Shown: positions 18,172 through 27,530, counted from the stretch's first letter. The stretch is 64,000 nucleotides of DNA from Streptomyces actinomycinicus (GCF_016741775.1 NZ_JAERRK010000004.1:186001-250000); one strand, 5' to 3'. Numbers and translations: made by a program. The notes: generated from the letters alone by a model not told the origin.

Positions 18172-19356
18172 ATGGACTCCGAGACCTTGCTGGCTCGCAT
18201 CACCGACTACGCCAGCCGTCCCGACCCCTACCCGCTGTACGCGGAACTCCGCGAGGCCGGGCCCGTGGTGTGGCAGGCAGGCGGCAACTGCCTGATCGGC
18301 GGTTACCACCACGTCGCCGCCCTGCTGCACGACCCGCGGATGAGTGCCGACCCGCGCACCGGCGGCGAGCTGGGCCACAAGCCGCCGTTCCTGCGGCTGG
18401 ACGATCCCGAGCACCACAGACTGCGGAACCTGGCCATGCGGCCCTTCGGGCCGCCGCACAGCCCCGGCAGAGTGGACGGGATGCGCGGTGAGATCCGCCG
18501 GATCACCGAGGAACTGATGACCTCGTTCGAGCCGGGCCGGCAGGTCGACATCGTCGACGACTTCGCCTATCCGCTGCCCGTCACGGTCATCTGCCGTCTG
18601 CTCGGTGTGCCGCACGAGGACGAGCCCCTCTTCAGGGCCTGGTCCGACGTCCTCGTCACCGCCGCCGACGTCAGGCCCGACGCGGACAGCACCGAGTCGG
18701 ACAAGGCCGGCGACCAGGCCCGGATCGAGATGGGCGGGTACCTGCTGGAGCTCGCCGAACGGCGGCGCGGCAAGCCGAGCGAGGACATGCTCGGCGCCTT
18801 CGTGAACGAGCCCGACCCGGCCCTGCGGCTCACCCAGGAGGAACTCGCGGAGACGGCCGTGCTCCTGCTCATCGCCGGACACGAGACGACGGTCAACCTC
18901 ATCACCAACGGTGTGCTGACCCTGCTCCGCCGGCCCGACTCGCTCGACCTCCTGCGCCGCGAACCGCACCTGCTGCCGAGCGCGGTGGAGGAACTGCTGC
19001 GCTACGAACCACCGGTTCACATGCGTGAGCGCATCCCGCACGCCGACATCGACATCGCCGGCACCACCATCCCCCGGGGCACGTCCGTCGTCCTGGCCCT
19101 TGCTTCGGGCAACCGCGATCCCAAGCGGTTCCACGAGCCCGACCGGTTCGATCCTGCCCGGCCCGACAACCAGCATCTCGGCTTCGGCGGTGGCATCCAC
19201 CTGTGCTACGGCGCGCCCCTCGCCCGCCTCGAGGCCCAGGCCGCGCTGGGCGCGCTGCTCCCCCACCTCGGCACCGCCGGCCTCGTCCAGGACCCGCCCC
19301 CCTACCGGCAGAACGCCATGCTCCGCGGGCCCCGGCATCTGCACGTCCAGTTCTGA
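18172..19356 (+). CDS. Cytochrome P450 (operon with its own redox partners)
   Basis: A 394-residue soluble bacterial P450 of the CYP105/CYP107 kind. The I-helix is AGHETT (235-240), complete with the acid-alcohol pair. The K-helix ExxR is E274/R277. The haem loop FGGGIHLCYGAPLAR has the thiolate ligand C345. The start at 18172 lies 31 bases after the reductase gene, in the same operon. Such P450s hydroxylate small molecules, natural products or xenobiotics; no biosynthetic enzymes adjoin, so the substrate cannot be inferred. The 3' side has a strong shared terminator. Confidence 0.94.
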   Translation: MDSETLLARITDYASRPDPYPLYAELREAGPVVWQAGGNCLIGGYHHVAALLHDPRMSADPRTGGELGHKPPFLRLDDPEHHRLRNLAMRPFGPPHSPGRVDGMRGEIRRITEELMTSFEPGRQVDIVDDFAYPLPVTVICRLLGVPHEDEPLFRAWSDVLVTAADVRPDADSTESDKAGDQARIEMGGYLLELAERRRGKPSEDMLGAFVNEPDPALRLTQEELAETAVLLLIAGHETTVNLITNGVLTLLRRPDSLDLLRREPHLLPSAVEELLRYEPPVHMRERIPHADIDIAGTTIPRGTSVVLALASGNRDPKRFHEPDRFDPARPDNQHLGFGGGIHLCYGAPLARLEAQAALGALLPHLGTAGLVQDPPPYRQNAMLRGPRHLHVQF

Positions 19357-19357
19357 G

Positions 19358-19420
19358 GCGCGCCCGGGTCCGGACAACCAGGCGCGTCCGGGTCCGGGCA
19401 ACCGGGCGCGTCCGGGTCAG
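19358..19420. repeat. 24-bp tandem repeat, about 2.6 units
   Basis: GGCGCGTCCGGGTCCGGGCA-type units repeat directly after the P450 stop codon and before the terminator hairpin. Confidence 0.65.
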
Positions 19421-19440
19421 AGGCGGAGCGGTGACGATAC

Positions 19441-19481
19441 GGCGACGGGTCCGGACACGCACGGTGCCCGGACCCGTCGCC
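19441..19481. terminator. Bidirectional terminator between convergent genes
   Basis: A perfect 14-bp stem: GGCGACGGGTCCGG (19441-19454) with CCGGACCCGTCGCC (19468-19481) around a 13-base loop. It lies between the P450 (plus) and the dehydrogenase (minus) and can serve both. Confidence 0.8.
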
Positions 19482-19491
19482 TCACGCGTCC

Positions 19492-20643
19492 TCACGCGGC
19501 GAGAGCGTGGCCGGGGTGCAGAACGACCTTGGTGTAGCCCTCGATGCGCTTGTCGAACTTCTCGTACGCCTGCGGAGCCTGCTCCAGCGGCAGCTCGTGG
19601 GAGACCACGAAGCTGGGCTTGGCGCGCCCGGCGATGATCAGATCGCGCAGCTGGCGGTTGTACCGCTTGACGTTGCACTGGCCGGTGCCCACCTTCTGGC
19701 CCTTCTCGAACATCCTGCCGATCGAGACCAGGAGCTGGCCGTGCTTGGCGTGCTCGTCGGGGCCGCCCGGGTCGGAGGGCACGTACAGGCCGGGAACGCC
19801 GAGCCTGCCGGTCGCCCGTACCGTCTCCACCAGTTCGTTGAGGACGATGGCGGGTTCCTCGTGGCTGGCGTCGTGCGCCTGGGCCTGGTAGCCGACCGCG
19901 TCCACTCCCTTGTCGGTTCCTTCCCCGTTCATCTGTGCCTTGATCTGCTCGGCCGGGTTCCCTTGGGTGAAGTCGACGGGGATGGCCCCGATCTCCTCCG
20001 CCTTGGCGAGTCGTTCGGGCACTCTGTCGACCGAGAACACCTTCGCCGCGCCTCGCAGCAGCGCCGAGTAGGCGGCCATCAGGCCCACCGGTCCGGCGCC
20101 GTAGACGGCCACGGTCTCGCCGGGCGACACCTGGGCGAGTTCGCAGCCGTGGTACCCGGTCGGGAAGATGTCCGCGAGCAACACGAAGTCGGTCTCGAAC
20201 TCCTCGCCCGGCGGCAGTTTCAGGCAGTTGAAGTCGGCGAAGGGCACCCGGAGCCGCTCCGCCTGACCGCCCTTGTAGGGGCCCATGGCCACGTAGCCGT
20301 AGGCGCCACCGGCGAATCCCGGATTGACCGTCAGGCAGAATCCCGTCTCGCCGGCGAGGCAGTTCTTGCAGAATCCGCAGGCGACGTTGAAGGGCATCAC
20401 GACGCGGTCCCCCACGGACAGGGAGGCCACACCACCGCCGACCTCCTCCACGACACCCAGGTTCTCGTGTCCGAAGACGATGCCCGGTTCGGCCGCGGTG
20501 CGGCCTTCGTACATGTGCAGGTCGGATCCGCAGATCGCGGACGACGTGACCCGGACGAGCACGTCGTTGGGATGCTGGATCTGCGGGTCCTCGACGTCCC
20601 TCACCGTGACGCTGAAGGGCTTCTCGTAGACGACGGCCTTCAC
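19492..20643 (-). CDS. Zinc-dependent dehydrogenase, glutathione-independent formaldehyde dehydrogenase-like
   Basis: A 383-residue medium-chain (zinc ADH) dehydrogenase. Catalytic zinc ligands C38 (AICGSDLH) and H59/E60 (FGHENLG) and the structural zinc cysteines C89, C92, C95 and C103 (CGFCKNCLAGETGFC) are all present. The NAD motif is VAVYGAGPVGLMAA. The insertion with AYGYVAMGPYKGGQ and the C-terminal layout match Pseudomonas-type FdhA, which oxidises formaldehyde with tightly bound NAD. The GTG at 20643 is preferred because GGAGG lies 8 bases upstream; a GTG at 20652 is in frame. Formaldehyde detoxification is likely, but other alcohols or aldehydes are possible. Confidence 0.88.
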   Translation of the reverse strand: MKAVVYEKPFSVTVRDVEDPQIQHPNDVLVRVTSSAICGSDLHMYEGRTAAEPGIVFGHENLGVVEEVGGGVASLSVGDRVVMPFNVACGFCKNCLAGETGFCLTVNPGFAGGAYGYVAMGPYKGGQAERLRVPFADFNCLKLPPGEEFETDFVLLADIFPTGYHGCELAQVSPGETVAVYGAGPVGLMAAYSALLRGAAKVFSVDRVPERLAKAEEIGAIPVDFTQGNPAEQIKAQMNGEGTDKGVDAVGYQAQAHDASHEEPAIVLNELVETVRATGRLGVPGLYVPSDPGGPDEHAKHGQLLVSIGRMFEKGQKVGTGQCNVKRYNRQLRDLIIAGRAKPSFVVSHELPLEQAPQAYEKFDKRIEGYTKVVLHPGHALAA

Positions 20644-20866
20644 CTCTGTCACCTCCGCGTCGAGCGCTGGAAGACGGCAGCGAGAGCCGGCCGTGCCCGG
20701 GGCCGCACACGAAGGCGAGGCCCTCGGTCCGTGCCGTGGCCTGTGCGCTCGCTTCACCGCCGGTACTTCCAGGTAACGCCCGCGGGGCAGGTGGTGCAAC
20801 CCGCCTCCGGCCTGCCGGAGGTCCGAGGGCGCCACGGTGGCCCGGGCGACTGGCCGGAGCGTCCGG

Positions 20867-21823
20867 TCACGCCCCGATGAAGGCTCTGCGCTGCGCCTGC
20901 TCGAACTCGGTGAGGGGGTCGCCGCCCTTCTGCCAGGGCCAGGCGGTGACCACTCCCCCGACGGCCTCGAACACCGTACGTGCCTCGGCGCGCCGGTCGC
21001 CGGCCACCAGTGCGTAGGCGAGGAGGTTCAGGTCGGCGAGTGCCTTGGCGTGACGGAGGAATCCCGGCTGCCCCCAGGTGTGCATCACGCGTTCGAGCGC
21101 ATGGGCGGCCGTTCCCTGGGACCAGTGGTTCCGGGCGACCAGTGCTTCGTAGCCACCCCGGTCCAGGATGGCGTGGTACTGGAGGATCTGGGCGGTGAGT
21201 TCCGTGCCCACGCAGGGCGCGTTGGCGGGCATGCGGGCCCCGAGCGCGTCCACGAAGTCCAGGACCTGGAGCCGGGAACCCGATTCCTCGGGGGCGAGAT
21301 AGGCCAGCATGGTCAGGTACGCCTCGCGGTTCCAGCGGTCACGCGCGAGGACCTCGTTCCACACCCCGAAGACCTGGGGCTGCCGCCAGCGTTCCCAGCG
21401 CGCCACCCTGAGCAGGGCCACCCACGGGGCGGGATCGTCCGGCGCGAGTTCGGCGGCGCGCAGACAGCCGTCCACGGCGTCGGCCATGTCGCCCCGGCGG
21501 TCCTCGGCGCGAGCCTGCGCCACCTCGGACCAGGCGTGCAGCACCAGGGCGTCCGGGTTTCCGGGCTCGCGGGCGGCCCACGAACGCGGCAGATGGGACG
21601 CGGCGAGGAAGTCCGCCAGGACGCTGATGCGGTGGGTACGGCGGTCCCAGTCGCCCGGCTCCTGGTCCAGGAGACGGGACATCTGCGCGGCGCACAGGTC
21701 GGTGGTGGCGATCGTGCCGGTCCGGGTGGTCGCCCGCAGGGACTTCAGCAGCCTGCCCAGCTCCTGGTCGTCCAGTTCCGGGGCGATGCGGACCCGATTG
21801 CGGCGGCTTGAAAGAAATCCCAT
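20867..21823 (-). CDS. Conserved hypothetical protein, TPR-like helical repeats
   Basis: 318 residues, no signal peptide or membrane segment. Helical pairs such as DALVLHAWSEVAQARAED and CLRAAELAPDDPAPWVALL resemble tetratricopeptide repeats, so a scaffold or partner-binding role is likely. The ATG at 21823 is preceded by a purine-rich stretch. It is divergent from the secreted protein at 22075. An inverted repeat GATCG-TTAC-CGATC (21870-21883) in the shared region could be a regulator site. I do not recognise a named family. Confidence 0.75.
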   Translation of the reverse strand: MGFLSSRRNRVRIAPELDDQELGRLLKSLRATTRTGTIATTDLCAAQMSRLLDQEPGDWDRRTHRISVLADFLAASHLPRSWAAREPGNPDALVLHAWSEVAQARAEDRRGDMADAVDGCLRAAELAPDDPAPWVALLRVARWERWRQPQVFGVWNEVLARDRWNREAYLTMLAYLAPEESGSRLQVLDFVDALGARMPANAPCVGTELTAQILQYHAILDRGGYEALVARNHWSQGTAAHALERVMHTWGQPGFLRHAKALADLNLLAYALVAGDRRAEARTVFEAVGGVVTAWPWQKGGDPLTEFEQAQRRAFIGA

Positions 21824-22074
21824 GGGCGGAGGCTAAAACGGATCACACTGCGCACAAGGGCTGAGCCGAGATCGTTACCGATCACTTGCCGTGCCCGGCC
21901 GAATACGGCTCCGAGCCGGCCGGTGGAACCTCGTGGCGGGCGCACGGCCGGGCGGCCTGGTCGCGGGAGGCAGCGGGGACCGCATCCGTGCGTCGGCGGA
22001 ACAGCGGTGCAACCATCGGCGCAATCCGCGTGTCTCACCCGATAGCAGCATGACACTCGACCAAGGGGGACATC

Positions 22075-22650
22075 ATGCGACGATCAGGGGCGGTGGCGGC
22101 GGCGCTGGTCATGGCGGCGGCCGGGCTGGGAGTGACGGCGAGCGCCGCGGACGCGGCGACCGCGGCCGGTCCCCGCGCGACGGCCTGTCCGACGGGCTGG
22201 GGCAGTGGCGACAAGGGCGGTACCGCCACGGGCGCCGTTCCGCTGAAGGACATCAGGACCGGTCGGCACGACTGCTTCGACCGCATGGTCTTCGACGTGC
22301 CCGGCGGCGGTTCCGTCGAGTACTCCGTCAAGTACGTCGACCGGCTCACCGCGAGCGCCAGCGGACGCTACATACCGGTCAGCGGCGGAGCCGTGCTCGA
22401 CGTCCATGTCGGTGCGCCCAGTTACGACCCGGAGACCGGTGCGCCCACGTATCCCGGACAGGTGGGCCACGCCCTTCCCGGCGTCAGCGTCAGCGGGTAC
22501 CGCACCTTCAGGGACACCAGGTTCGCAGGCAGCTTCGAAGGAGAGACACAGATCGGCCTCGGCGTTCGCGCCCGGCTCCCGTTCCGGGTGATCCAGCTGT
22601 CCGACCACCTCGTGGTCGATGTGGCCCACAACTGGACGGGCAGCCGCTGA
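22075..22650 (+). CDS. Small secreted protein with AMIN-like domain
   Basis: 191 residues. Signal peptide 1-28 (ADA cleavage). The mature part (about 40-191) is a beta-rich domain with GRHDCFDRMVFDV, GAVLDVHVGAPSYD and a closing LSDHLVVDVAHNW, the pattern of AMIN-like domains found in secreted actinobacterial proteins and related to cell-wall-binding AMIN modules. Two cysteines flank the start of the domain. The ATG follows AAGGGGGAC. Convergent with the P450 at 22698. The function is inferred as envelope-associated; there is no enzyme motif. Confidence 0.8.
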   Translation: MRRSGAVAAALVMAAAGLGVTASAADAATAAGPRATACPTGWGSGDKGGTATGAVPLKDIRTGRHDCFDRMVFDVPGGGSVEYSVKYVDRLTASASGRYIPVSGGAVLDVHVGAPSYDPETGAPTYPGQVGHALPGVSVSGYRTFRDTRFAGSFEGETQIGLGVRARLPFRVIQLSDHLVVDVAHNWTGSR

Positions 22651-22697
22651 CCCACCCACGGCGCGCGAAGCAGCCGCCGCGCACGGACGTGCCGTTC

Positions 22698-23927
22698 TCA
22701 GCGGGTCCCGTCCTCCGGGGCGAAGGTCACGGGAAGCCGGGACGGACCTCGGAGGCCACCGGGGCGCCAGCCCAGTTCCGAGGGCGGCACGGCCAGGGTC
22801 AGGTCGGGGAGCCGGCGCAGGACCGTCCCGATGGCGATCTGGCCCTCCAGCCGGGCGAGCGGCGCGCCCAGGCAGTAGTGGATGCCGTGACCGAAGGCCA
22901 GGTGGCCGTTGTCGGGCCGGGTGACGTCGAGGCTGTCCGGGTCGGGGAACCTGTCCGGATCACGGTCGGCGATCGCGGAGGCGATGAGCACGGTCGCGCC
23001 GCGCGGGACGGTGACGCCCGCGATCTCGACGTCCTCGCGGGCGAACCGGGCGATGCCCGGGCTGACCGGGCCGTCGTAGCGGAGGAATTCCTCGACCGCG
23101 CCGGGCAGCAGTTCCGGCCGCTCCCGCAGCAGGGTGAGCTGGTCGGGGTGGGCGAGCAGTGCCGCGATACCGCTGCCGATGAGGTTGACCGTCGTGATGT
23201 ACCCGGCCACCAGCAGCAGGAAGGTCGTGGCGATCAGCTCGTCGTGGTTCAGCCGCTGCTCCTGGTCGTGGGCGCTGATCAGCGCGCTGAGGAGATCGTC
23301 GCCCGGCCGGGCCCGTTTGGTCTCGAGGTGCTTCGTCACGTACGCCCGCATGTGCTGCCACGCTTCGTCGACGACGGCGGGATCGGTCATCTCCTCGCCC
23401 TGTACGAGAAGGGCGTCGGTCCACCGCTGGAAGTCGTGCCGGTCGTCCACCGGTACGCCGAGCAGTTCACCGATGACGGTGACCGGCAGGGGCAGCGCGA
23501 GGTCCGCCACGAGTTCGGCCCGTCCTTCGGGCACGACCGAGTCGAGCAGCCGGTCGGTGATGGCCTGCACGCGCGGCCGCAGGCCGTTGACCCGGCGTGC
23601 GGTGAACGCCTTCGACACCAGGCGGCGCAGCCGGGTGTGGTCGGGCGGGTCGGACCGCAGCATGTTGCTCATCATCGACTCCCGCTCGAACTCGGGCAGC
23701 TGCGCGATGAGGCGGGGGTCCGAGGCGTCACGGACATCGCTGCTGAGCCGGGGGTCGGACAGGGCGGCGAGCCCGTCCTCGTACCGTGTCACCAGCCAGG
23801 CTTCCACGCCGCCGGCGATGACCGCGCGCCGGACCGGGCCGTCCTCGCGCAGACGCCGGTAGAGCGGGAAGGGGTCCGCCAGGAAGGCCGGGTCGGAGTA
23901 GGGCAGAAGGACTGGCTGCTGGCTCAT
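22698..23927 (-). CDS. Cytochrome P450 with atypical I-helix
   Basis: A 409-residue soluble P450. The K-helix ExxR is E280/R283 and the haem loop FGHGIHYCLGAPLAR has ligand C352, so the fold is intact. The I-helix reads VAGYITTVN (240-248): the usual acidic residue of AG-x-E/D-T is replaced by Ile (I244), while the following threonines remain. That acid normally assists O2 protonation, so unusual chemistry or a different proton path is likely. The second ATG (23927) is preferred for spacing from GGGAGG. No redox partner is adjacent. A CYP107-like relationship is a guess. Confidence 0.92.
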   Translation of the reverse strand: MSQQPVLLPYSDPAFLADPFPLYRRLREDGPVRRAVIAGGVEAWLVTRYEDGLAALSDPRLSSDVRDASDPRLIAQLPEFERESMMSNMLRSDPPDHTRLRRLVSKAFTARRVNGLRPRVQAITDRLLDSVVPEGRAELVADLALPLPVTVIGELLGVPVDDRHDFQRWTDALLVQGEEMTDPAVVDEAWQHMRAYVTKHLETKRARPGDDLLSALISAHDQEQRLNHDELIATTFLLLVAGYITTVNLIGSGIAALLAHPDQLTLLRERPELLPGAVEEFLRYDGPVSPGIARFAREDVEIAGVTVPRGATVLIASAIADRDPDRFPDPDSLDVTRPDNGHLAFGHGIHYCLGAPLARLEGQIAIGTVLRRLPDLTLAVPPSELGWRPGGLRGPSRLPVTFAPEDGTR

Positions 23928-24099
23928 CATGCCTCCCGGGACGGGCACCGCCTCCGTGCACACGTCCGCCGCCCGTCGCGCACGCACCGTTGCTGGCATT
24001 TTCGGAGTTATACCCACATTCGCGAGTTTGGTACTGAAGTGTGGTGGAGCTGCGAAAATCGCGGGCCGTTCCGCCGTGATCCGGCCAGGATGTCCTCCT

Positions 24100-25626
24100 G
24101 TGAACGATCTTCTGTGCGGCCTCGCCGCGAATCCGGCGCTTCCCTCCGGGCTGGTCTGGCGCCTGATCGCGGTCGCGGACGCGGACATCGCCGAGGGCCT
24201 CACCCTGCGCACCGACCTCAGCCGTGATCAGGCGGTCGGCCTGGCCGCGCGGATCGGGGAGAGCGCTGTGCGGCTCGCGTACGGGGGCGTACTGACCGCC
24301 GCCGACGTCGACCCCGTCACACAGCCCGAGGCCGCCCTCGCCCTGCTCGACGAGGGTGCGGGCGACCCGCGGTGGGCCCGTCTGTTCGCCGGTGACGCGG
24401 ATGCCGGGCGCAGGGAGAAGCTGGCGGGCTGCCCCGGGCTCCCGGCCGACGTGCAGGAGCGGCTCGCCGCGGACCCGGACGTACGAGTCGTCGCGGAACT
24501 CGCCCTGTGGACCACGGCGGAGCTGGCGAGCCGTCTTGCGCGCCATCCGCATGCCGAGGTCCGCAGCGCGGTGGCGGCCAACGAGGCGACGCCCCCGGAG
24601 GTGCTGGCGATGCTGGTCACCGGCGAGGGGCTGCCGCCGGCCGAGCGGTGCCTGGTCTGCGACAGCGTGGCGACGCCGTACACGCATGATCGGGAGTGTC
24701 CGCGGCTCGACTGCGACCTGCCGCCCGGCGCCGCGTGCGACGGCTCCCACCAGTCCACCCTGCACGAGACGGCGCAGCGGGCACTCGGAAATCCCGCCAC
24801 GCCCGTCGGGGTGCTCATCCGGTTCGCCGACCACCCGTCGATGCTGCTGCGCTGCGGACTCGCCGCCCGCCCCGACCTGCCGCCGGAGGTGGCCGTGCGG
24901 CTCGCCGGTGATCCCGTTCCGGGCGTTCGGGCCGAACTCGCCGAGAACCCCGCGATCGACGAGGCCCTGATGCGTGGGCTGGCCGCCGACCACGGCCACG
25001 ACGTCCGGCGCAGGCTCGCGCACAACCCCCGCGTGCCGCTCGACGTGCTCTCGGGTCTGGCCGCCGCCGTGAAGATCGGCCCGACGCTGCTGCCGCGGAT
25101 CGCAACCGTCTCCCCGTCCGAGGTCGATGAGCTGTCCAGGTCGTCGCAGCCGGTCGTACGGATGCTGCTGGCCGAGCGCCGTGATCTTCCGGCGGGGATC
25201 CGGGACGCGCTCGCCGCCGACCCCGACGCGAAGGTGGTCAGGTCCATCGCACCGCATCCGGGCCTCTCGGAGGCCGCGCTGCGGGCCATGCTCGCACGTC
25301 ATGGGGTCCAGGTCGCAGCAAGGGTGGCGGCGAACCCGGATGCGCCACCGGCACTGCTGGAGGAGCTGGCCGGGCTCGTACCACCGGTCCGGAAGGTACT
25401 GCGTGAGGTCGCCCGGCACCCCTGTGCGACGGGCCCGGCCCTGCTCGCGTGCCTGGCGGACGCGCGGATACGGCCGACGGCCGCCGGCCATCCGGCCATG
25501 CCCGCGCGAGTCATCGTCGAACTGCTCGGCGACGACGACCGGCGGGTGGTGGAAGCCGCTGCCGCCAACCCGTCGCTCCCGCCGGCGGTGATGGCGGACC
25601 TGGTGCCCGAGCCGGGCGGGGTCTAG
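24100..25626 (+). CDS. Leucine-rich-repeat-variant (LRV) protein with Cys-rich insert
   Basis: A 508-residue protein made of about 15-20 LRV-type helical repeats (L-A-x-x-P-D/x-x-V-R-x-x-V/L-A-x-N-P pattern, e.g. RLARHPHAEVRSAVAANEAT, then VRAELAENPAIDEALMRGLA). Between repeats, residues 184-213 hold five cysteines (C184, C187, C200, C205, C213), suggesting a metal or Fe-S site; the Azotobacter LRV protein is known to carry a [4Fe-4S] cluster. The GTG at 24100 is chosen so the gene does not run into the leader of the divergent P450. It is cytoplasmic. The role is unknown, probably a protein- or nucleic-acid-binding scaffold. Confidence 0.85.
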   Translation: MNDLLCGLAANPALPSGLVWRLIAVADADIAEGLTLRTDLSRDQAVGLAARIGESAVRLAYGGVLTAADVDPVTQPEAALALLDEGAGDPRWARLFAGDADAGRREKLAGCPGLPADVQERLAADPDVRVVAELALWTTAELASRLARHPHAEVRSAVAANEATPPEVLAMLVTGEGLPPAERCLVCDSVATPYTHDRECPRLDCDLPPGAACDGSHQSTLHETAQRALGNPATPVGVLIRFADHPSMLLRCGLAARPDLPPEVAVRLAGDPVPGVRAELAENPAIDEALMRGLAADHGHDVRRRLAHNPRVPLDVLSGLAAAVKIGPTLLPRIATVSPSEVDELSRSSQPVVRMLLAERRDLPAGIRDALAADPDAKVVRSIAPHPGLSEAALRAMLARHGVQVAARVAANPDAPPALLEELAGLVPPVRKVLREVARHPCATGPALLACLADARIRPTAAGHPAMPARVIVELLGDDDRRVVEAAAANPSLPPAVMADLVPEPGGV

Positions 25627-25642
25627 CTCGTCCGTTCGTGCG

Positions 25643-25736
25643 GTACGCGGGTCGGAGGTCGGCGACGAGCAGCCGGTCCCCGGCGTCCGTGTTGTCGTGT
25701 ACGCGGGTCAGAGGTCGGCGACGAGCAGCCGGTACC
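25643..25736. repeat. 38-base imperfect direct repeat at the methyltransferase 3' end
   Basis: 25643-25680 and 25699-25736 are nearly identical (shared core GAGGTCGGCGACGAGCAGCC). The right copy encodes the last residues (YRLLVADL) of the truncated methyltransferase; the left copy is a duplicate just beyond its stop. Confidence 0.75.
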
Positions 25737-26328
25737 CGACATCCATGGTGCCGCGCGTGAGCAGCTCGGGGTGCCGCGCGTGCCAGCGGCCCGTGTCCAG
25801 GTCGTCCGCGAGCCTGGCCAGGCCGGGGGCGAGGGCGTCCTCGCCGGGTTGGGAGAGCAGGGAGATTCCCGCGCGTACCCGGGGGTCGAGGCAGGCGTCC
25901 GGGCGGCGCCAGTAGGCGGCCGCGAATCCGTCCACGCAGTCGTGGGGGATCAGGACGGGTTCCTGACGTGCTCCGCCGAGCAGGTCGGCCAGTCGGTCCG
26001 TGGGCATGGCACGGGTGTCGTCGAATGCGGCTGCCTCCGGGAGGTCGTCCCTGACGAGCCAGAACCGCTCGCGGAAGACGTGCTGGTCCCACGTCAGGAT
26101 GACGACGCGGCGCCGGGCGACCCGGCGCAGTTCACCGATCCCGGCCGCCGGGTCGGTCCAGTGGTGGACGGTGAGCAGGGCCATCACGGCGTCGGCGGCG
26201 TCACGCAGGGGAAGGTGTTCCGCGACGGCAGCGCCTGCCGGCCGGCGGTGAGGCCGTCGGCGCACCCGACGAGGGCCGGGGACGCGATGCGTGCGAGTCG
26301 GGCACTCTCCGTACGGCGTCGAGCACAT
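25708..26328 (-). pseudogene. N-terminally truncated class I SAM methyltransferase
   Basis: The last about 165 codons look like a normal SAM-dependent methyltransferase (AEHLPLRDAADAVMALLTVHHWTD, then ELRRVARRRVVILTWD and a standard C-terminus). Upstream of AEHLPL the frame turns into Arg-rich non-protein sequence, and the SAM-binding glycine motif I is absent from all frames. An ATG at 26328 with GAGGAAGG upstream would give 206 residues, but the product would lack the cofactor site. It is most likely a decayed gene whose 5' half was lost when the upstream region (now the trypsin leader) was rearranged. Confidence 0.65.
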
Positions 26329-26467
26329 GGGGGAACCTTCCTCGGCAAGATCCCGTCTAGCAGGGCGGCATGCCACCACCGGCGGCCAAGTCCTTCCTCG
26401 CTCGGCCCGGTTGAGCGCCTCGGGCGGCTCCGTCGTGGTGGTCCATCGGAGATTGGAGACACCCCCC

Positions 26468-27361
26468 ATGCGTCATTCCAGCGCCCACAGAACCGCGCCC
26501 CGGCGGATCGCCTCCGTGGCGATCGCCGCCGGCGCGGTGCTCGGGCTCGTCGGTACGTCCACCGGGGCGGCCGACGCGGCGACGCCGGCGCACCCCTCCC
26601 GTGCGGACCGTCCCGTCATCGGCGGCTCCGAGAAGCCCGTCGGCTCGTATCCGTTCATGGCGGCACTGCTGTCCAAGGGCCGCGGCAACCCGCACGACCG
26701 GCAGTTCTGCGGTGGCAGCCTGCTGGACTCGAACGTCGTCATGACGGCCGCGCACTGCGTCGTCGACGTGCAGCCCAAGGAACTCGAGACGGTCGTCGGC
26801 CGTACCGTGCTGTCCAAGAAGAACCAGGGCCAGCTGCGCAACGTCCTCGACGTCGTCGTGCACCCCCGCTACGCCAGGGGCCAGGAGGCGTACGACGTCG
26901 CGTTCCTGCTGCTGGACAAGCCCGTGACCGGCACCGCGCCGGTCAACCTGCCGACCGCCGGCACGGACGCGCTCATCCGCCCCGGCGCCAAGGCCACGGT
27001 CATCGGGTGGGGCAACACCGACACGGAGATCCCGGACTACCCCGACCGGCTGCGTGCCGTCGACGTCCCGATCGTGTCGCACATCGAGTGCAAGGCGTCG
27101 TACCCGGGCTACGACAAGAAGGTCAACGTCTGCGCGGGCGTCGAGGGCAAGGACTCCTGCCAGGGCGACAGCGGCGGACCGCTGTTCCGCAAGCTGCCGG
27201 GCCGCCGCGGCGTCTACCAGATCGGCATCGTGTCGTACGGCGACGGCTGCGCGGCCCAGGGGGCCCCGGGCGTGTACACGTACACCGGCTCGGCGAAGCT
27301 CTGGGACACGCTGGGCGAGTCCGCCAAGGGCAAGAAGCTGAAGCGACTGCTCGGCCGCTGA
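26468..27361 (+). CDS. Secreted trypsin-like serine protease (S1 family)
   Basis: A 297-residue preproprotease. It has a signal peptide (1-38), a short propeptide and mature N-terminus near VIGGSEKPVG (50-59). The catalytic triad is H96 (TAAHC), D143 (YDVAFL) and S235 (GDSGGP). The residue six before the serine is D229, the position that gives trypsin its Lys/Arg specificity. Disulfide cysteines include the C81/C97 pair. The start ATG at 26468 follows GGAG. Similar to Streptomyces trypsins (SprT/SGT type). Extracellular protein degradation. Confidence 0.93.
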   Translation: MRHSSAHRTAPRRIASVAIAAGAVLGLVGTSTGAADAATPAHPSRADRPVIGGSEKPVGSYPFMAALLSKGRGNPHDRQFCGGSLLDSNVVMTAAHCVVDVQPKELETVVGRTVLSKKNQGQLRNVLDVVVHPRYARGQEAYDVAFLLLDKPVTGTAPVNLPTAGTDALIRPGAKATVIGWGNTDTEIPDYPDRLRAVDVPIVSHIECKASYPGYDKKVNVCAGVEGKDSCQGDSGGPLFRKLPGRRGVYQIGIVSYGDGCAAQGAPGVYTYTGSAKLWDTLGESAKGKKLKRLLGR

Positions 27362-27387
27362 TCCGGTGAGAGGACGCCCTGTTCTCC

Positions 27388-27530
27388 GGCGTCCCGGGCG
27401 GACGAGGCTTCCTCGCCCCCCGGCGTCCCCGGCGGACAGGGCCTCCTCGTCCCGGGTCCCCGGCTCCCGTGGCGTCCCCGGCGGACAGGGCCTCCTCGTC
27501 CCGGGGCCGGGCGGACAGGGCGTCCGCGGG
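27388..27530. repeat. GC-rich imperfect tandem repeats after the trypsin gene
   Basis: Three to four copies of a block with core GGCGTCCCCGGCGGACAGGG followed by CCTCCTCGTCCC, at 33-50 base spacing. No conventional terminator is visible here; the repeat can form several hairpins. The interval 27362-27658 has no gene. Confidence 0.75.
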
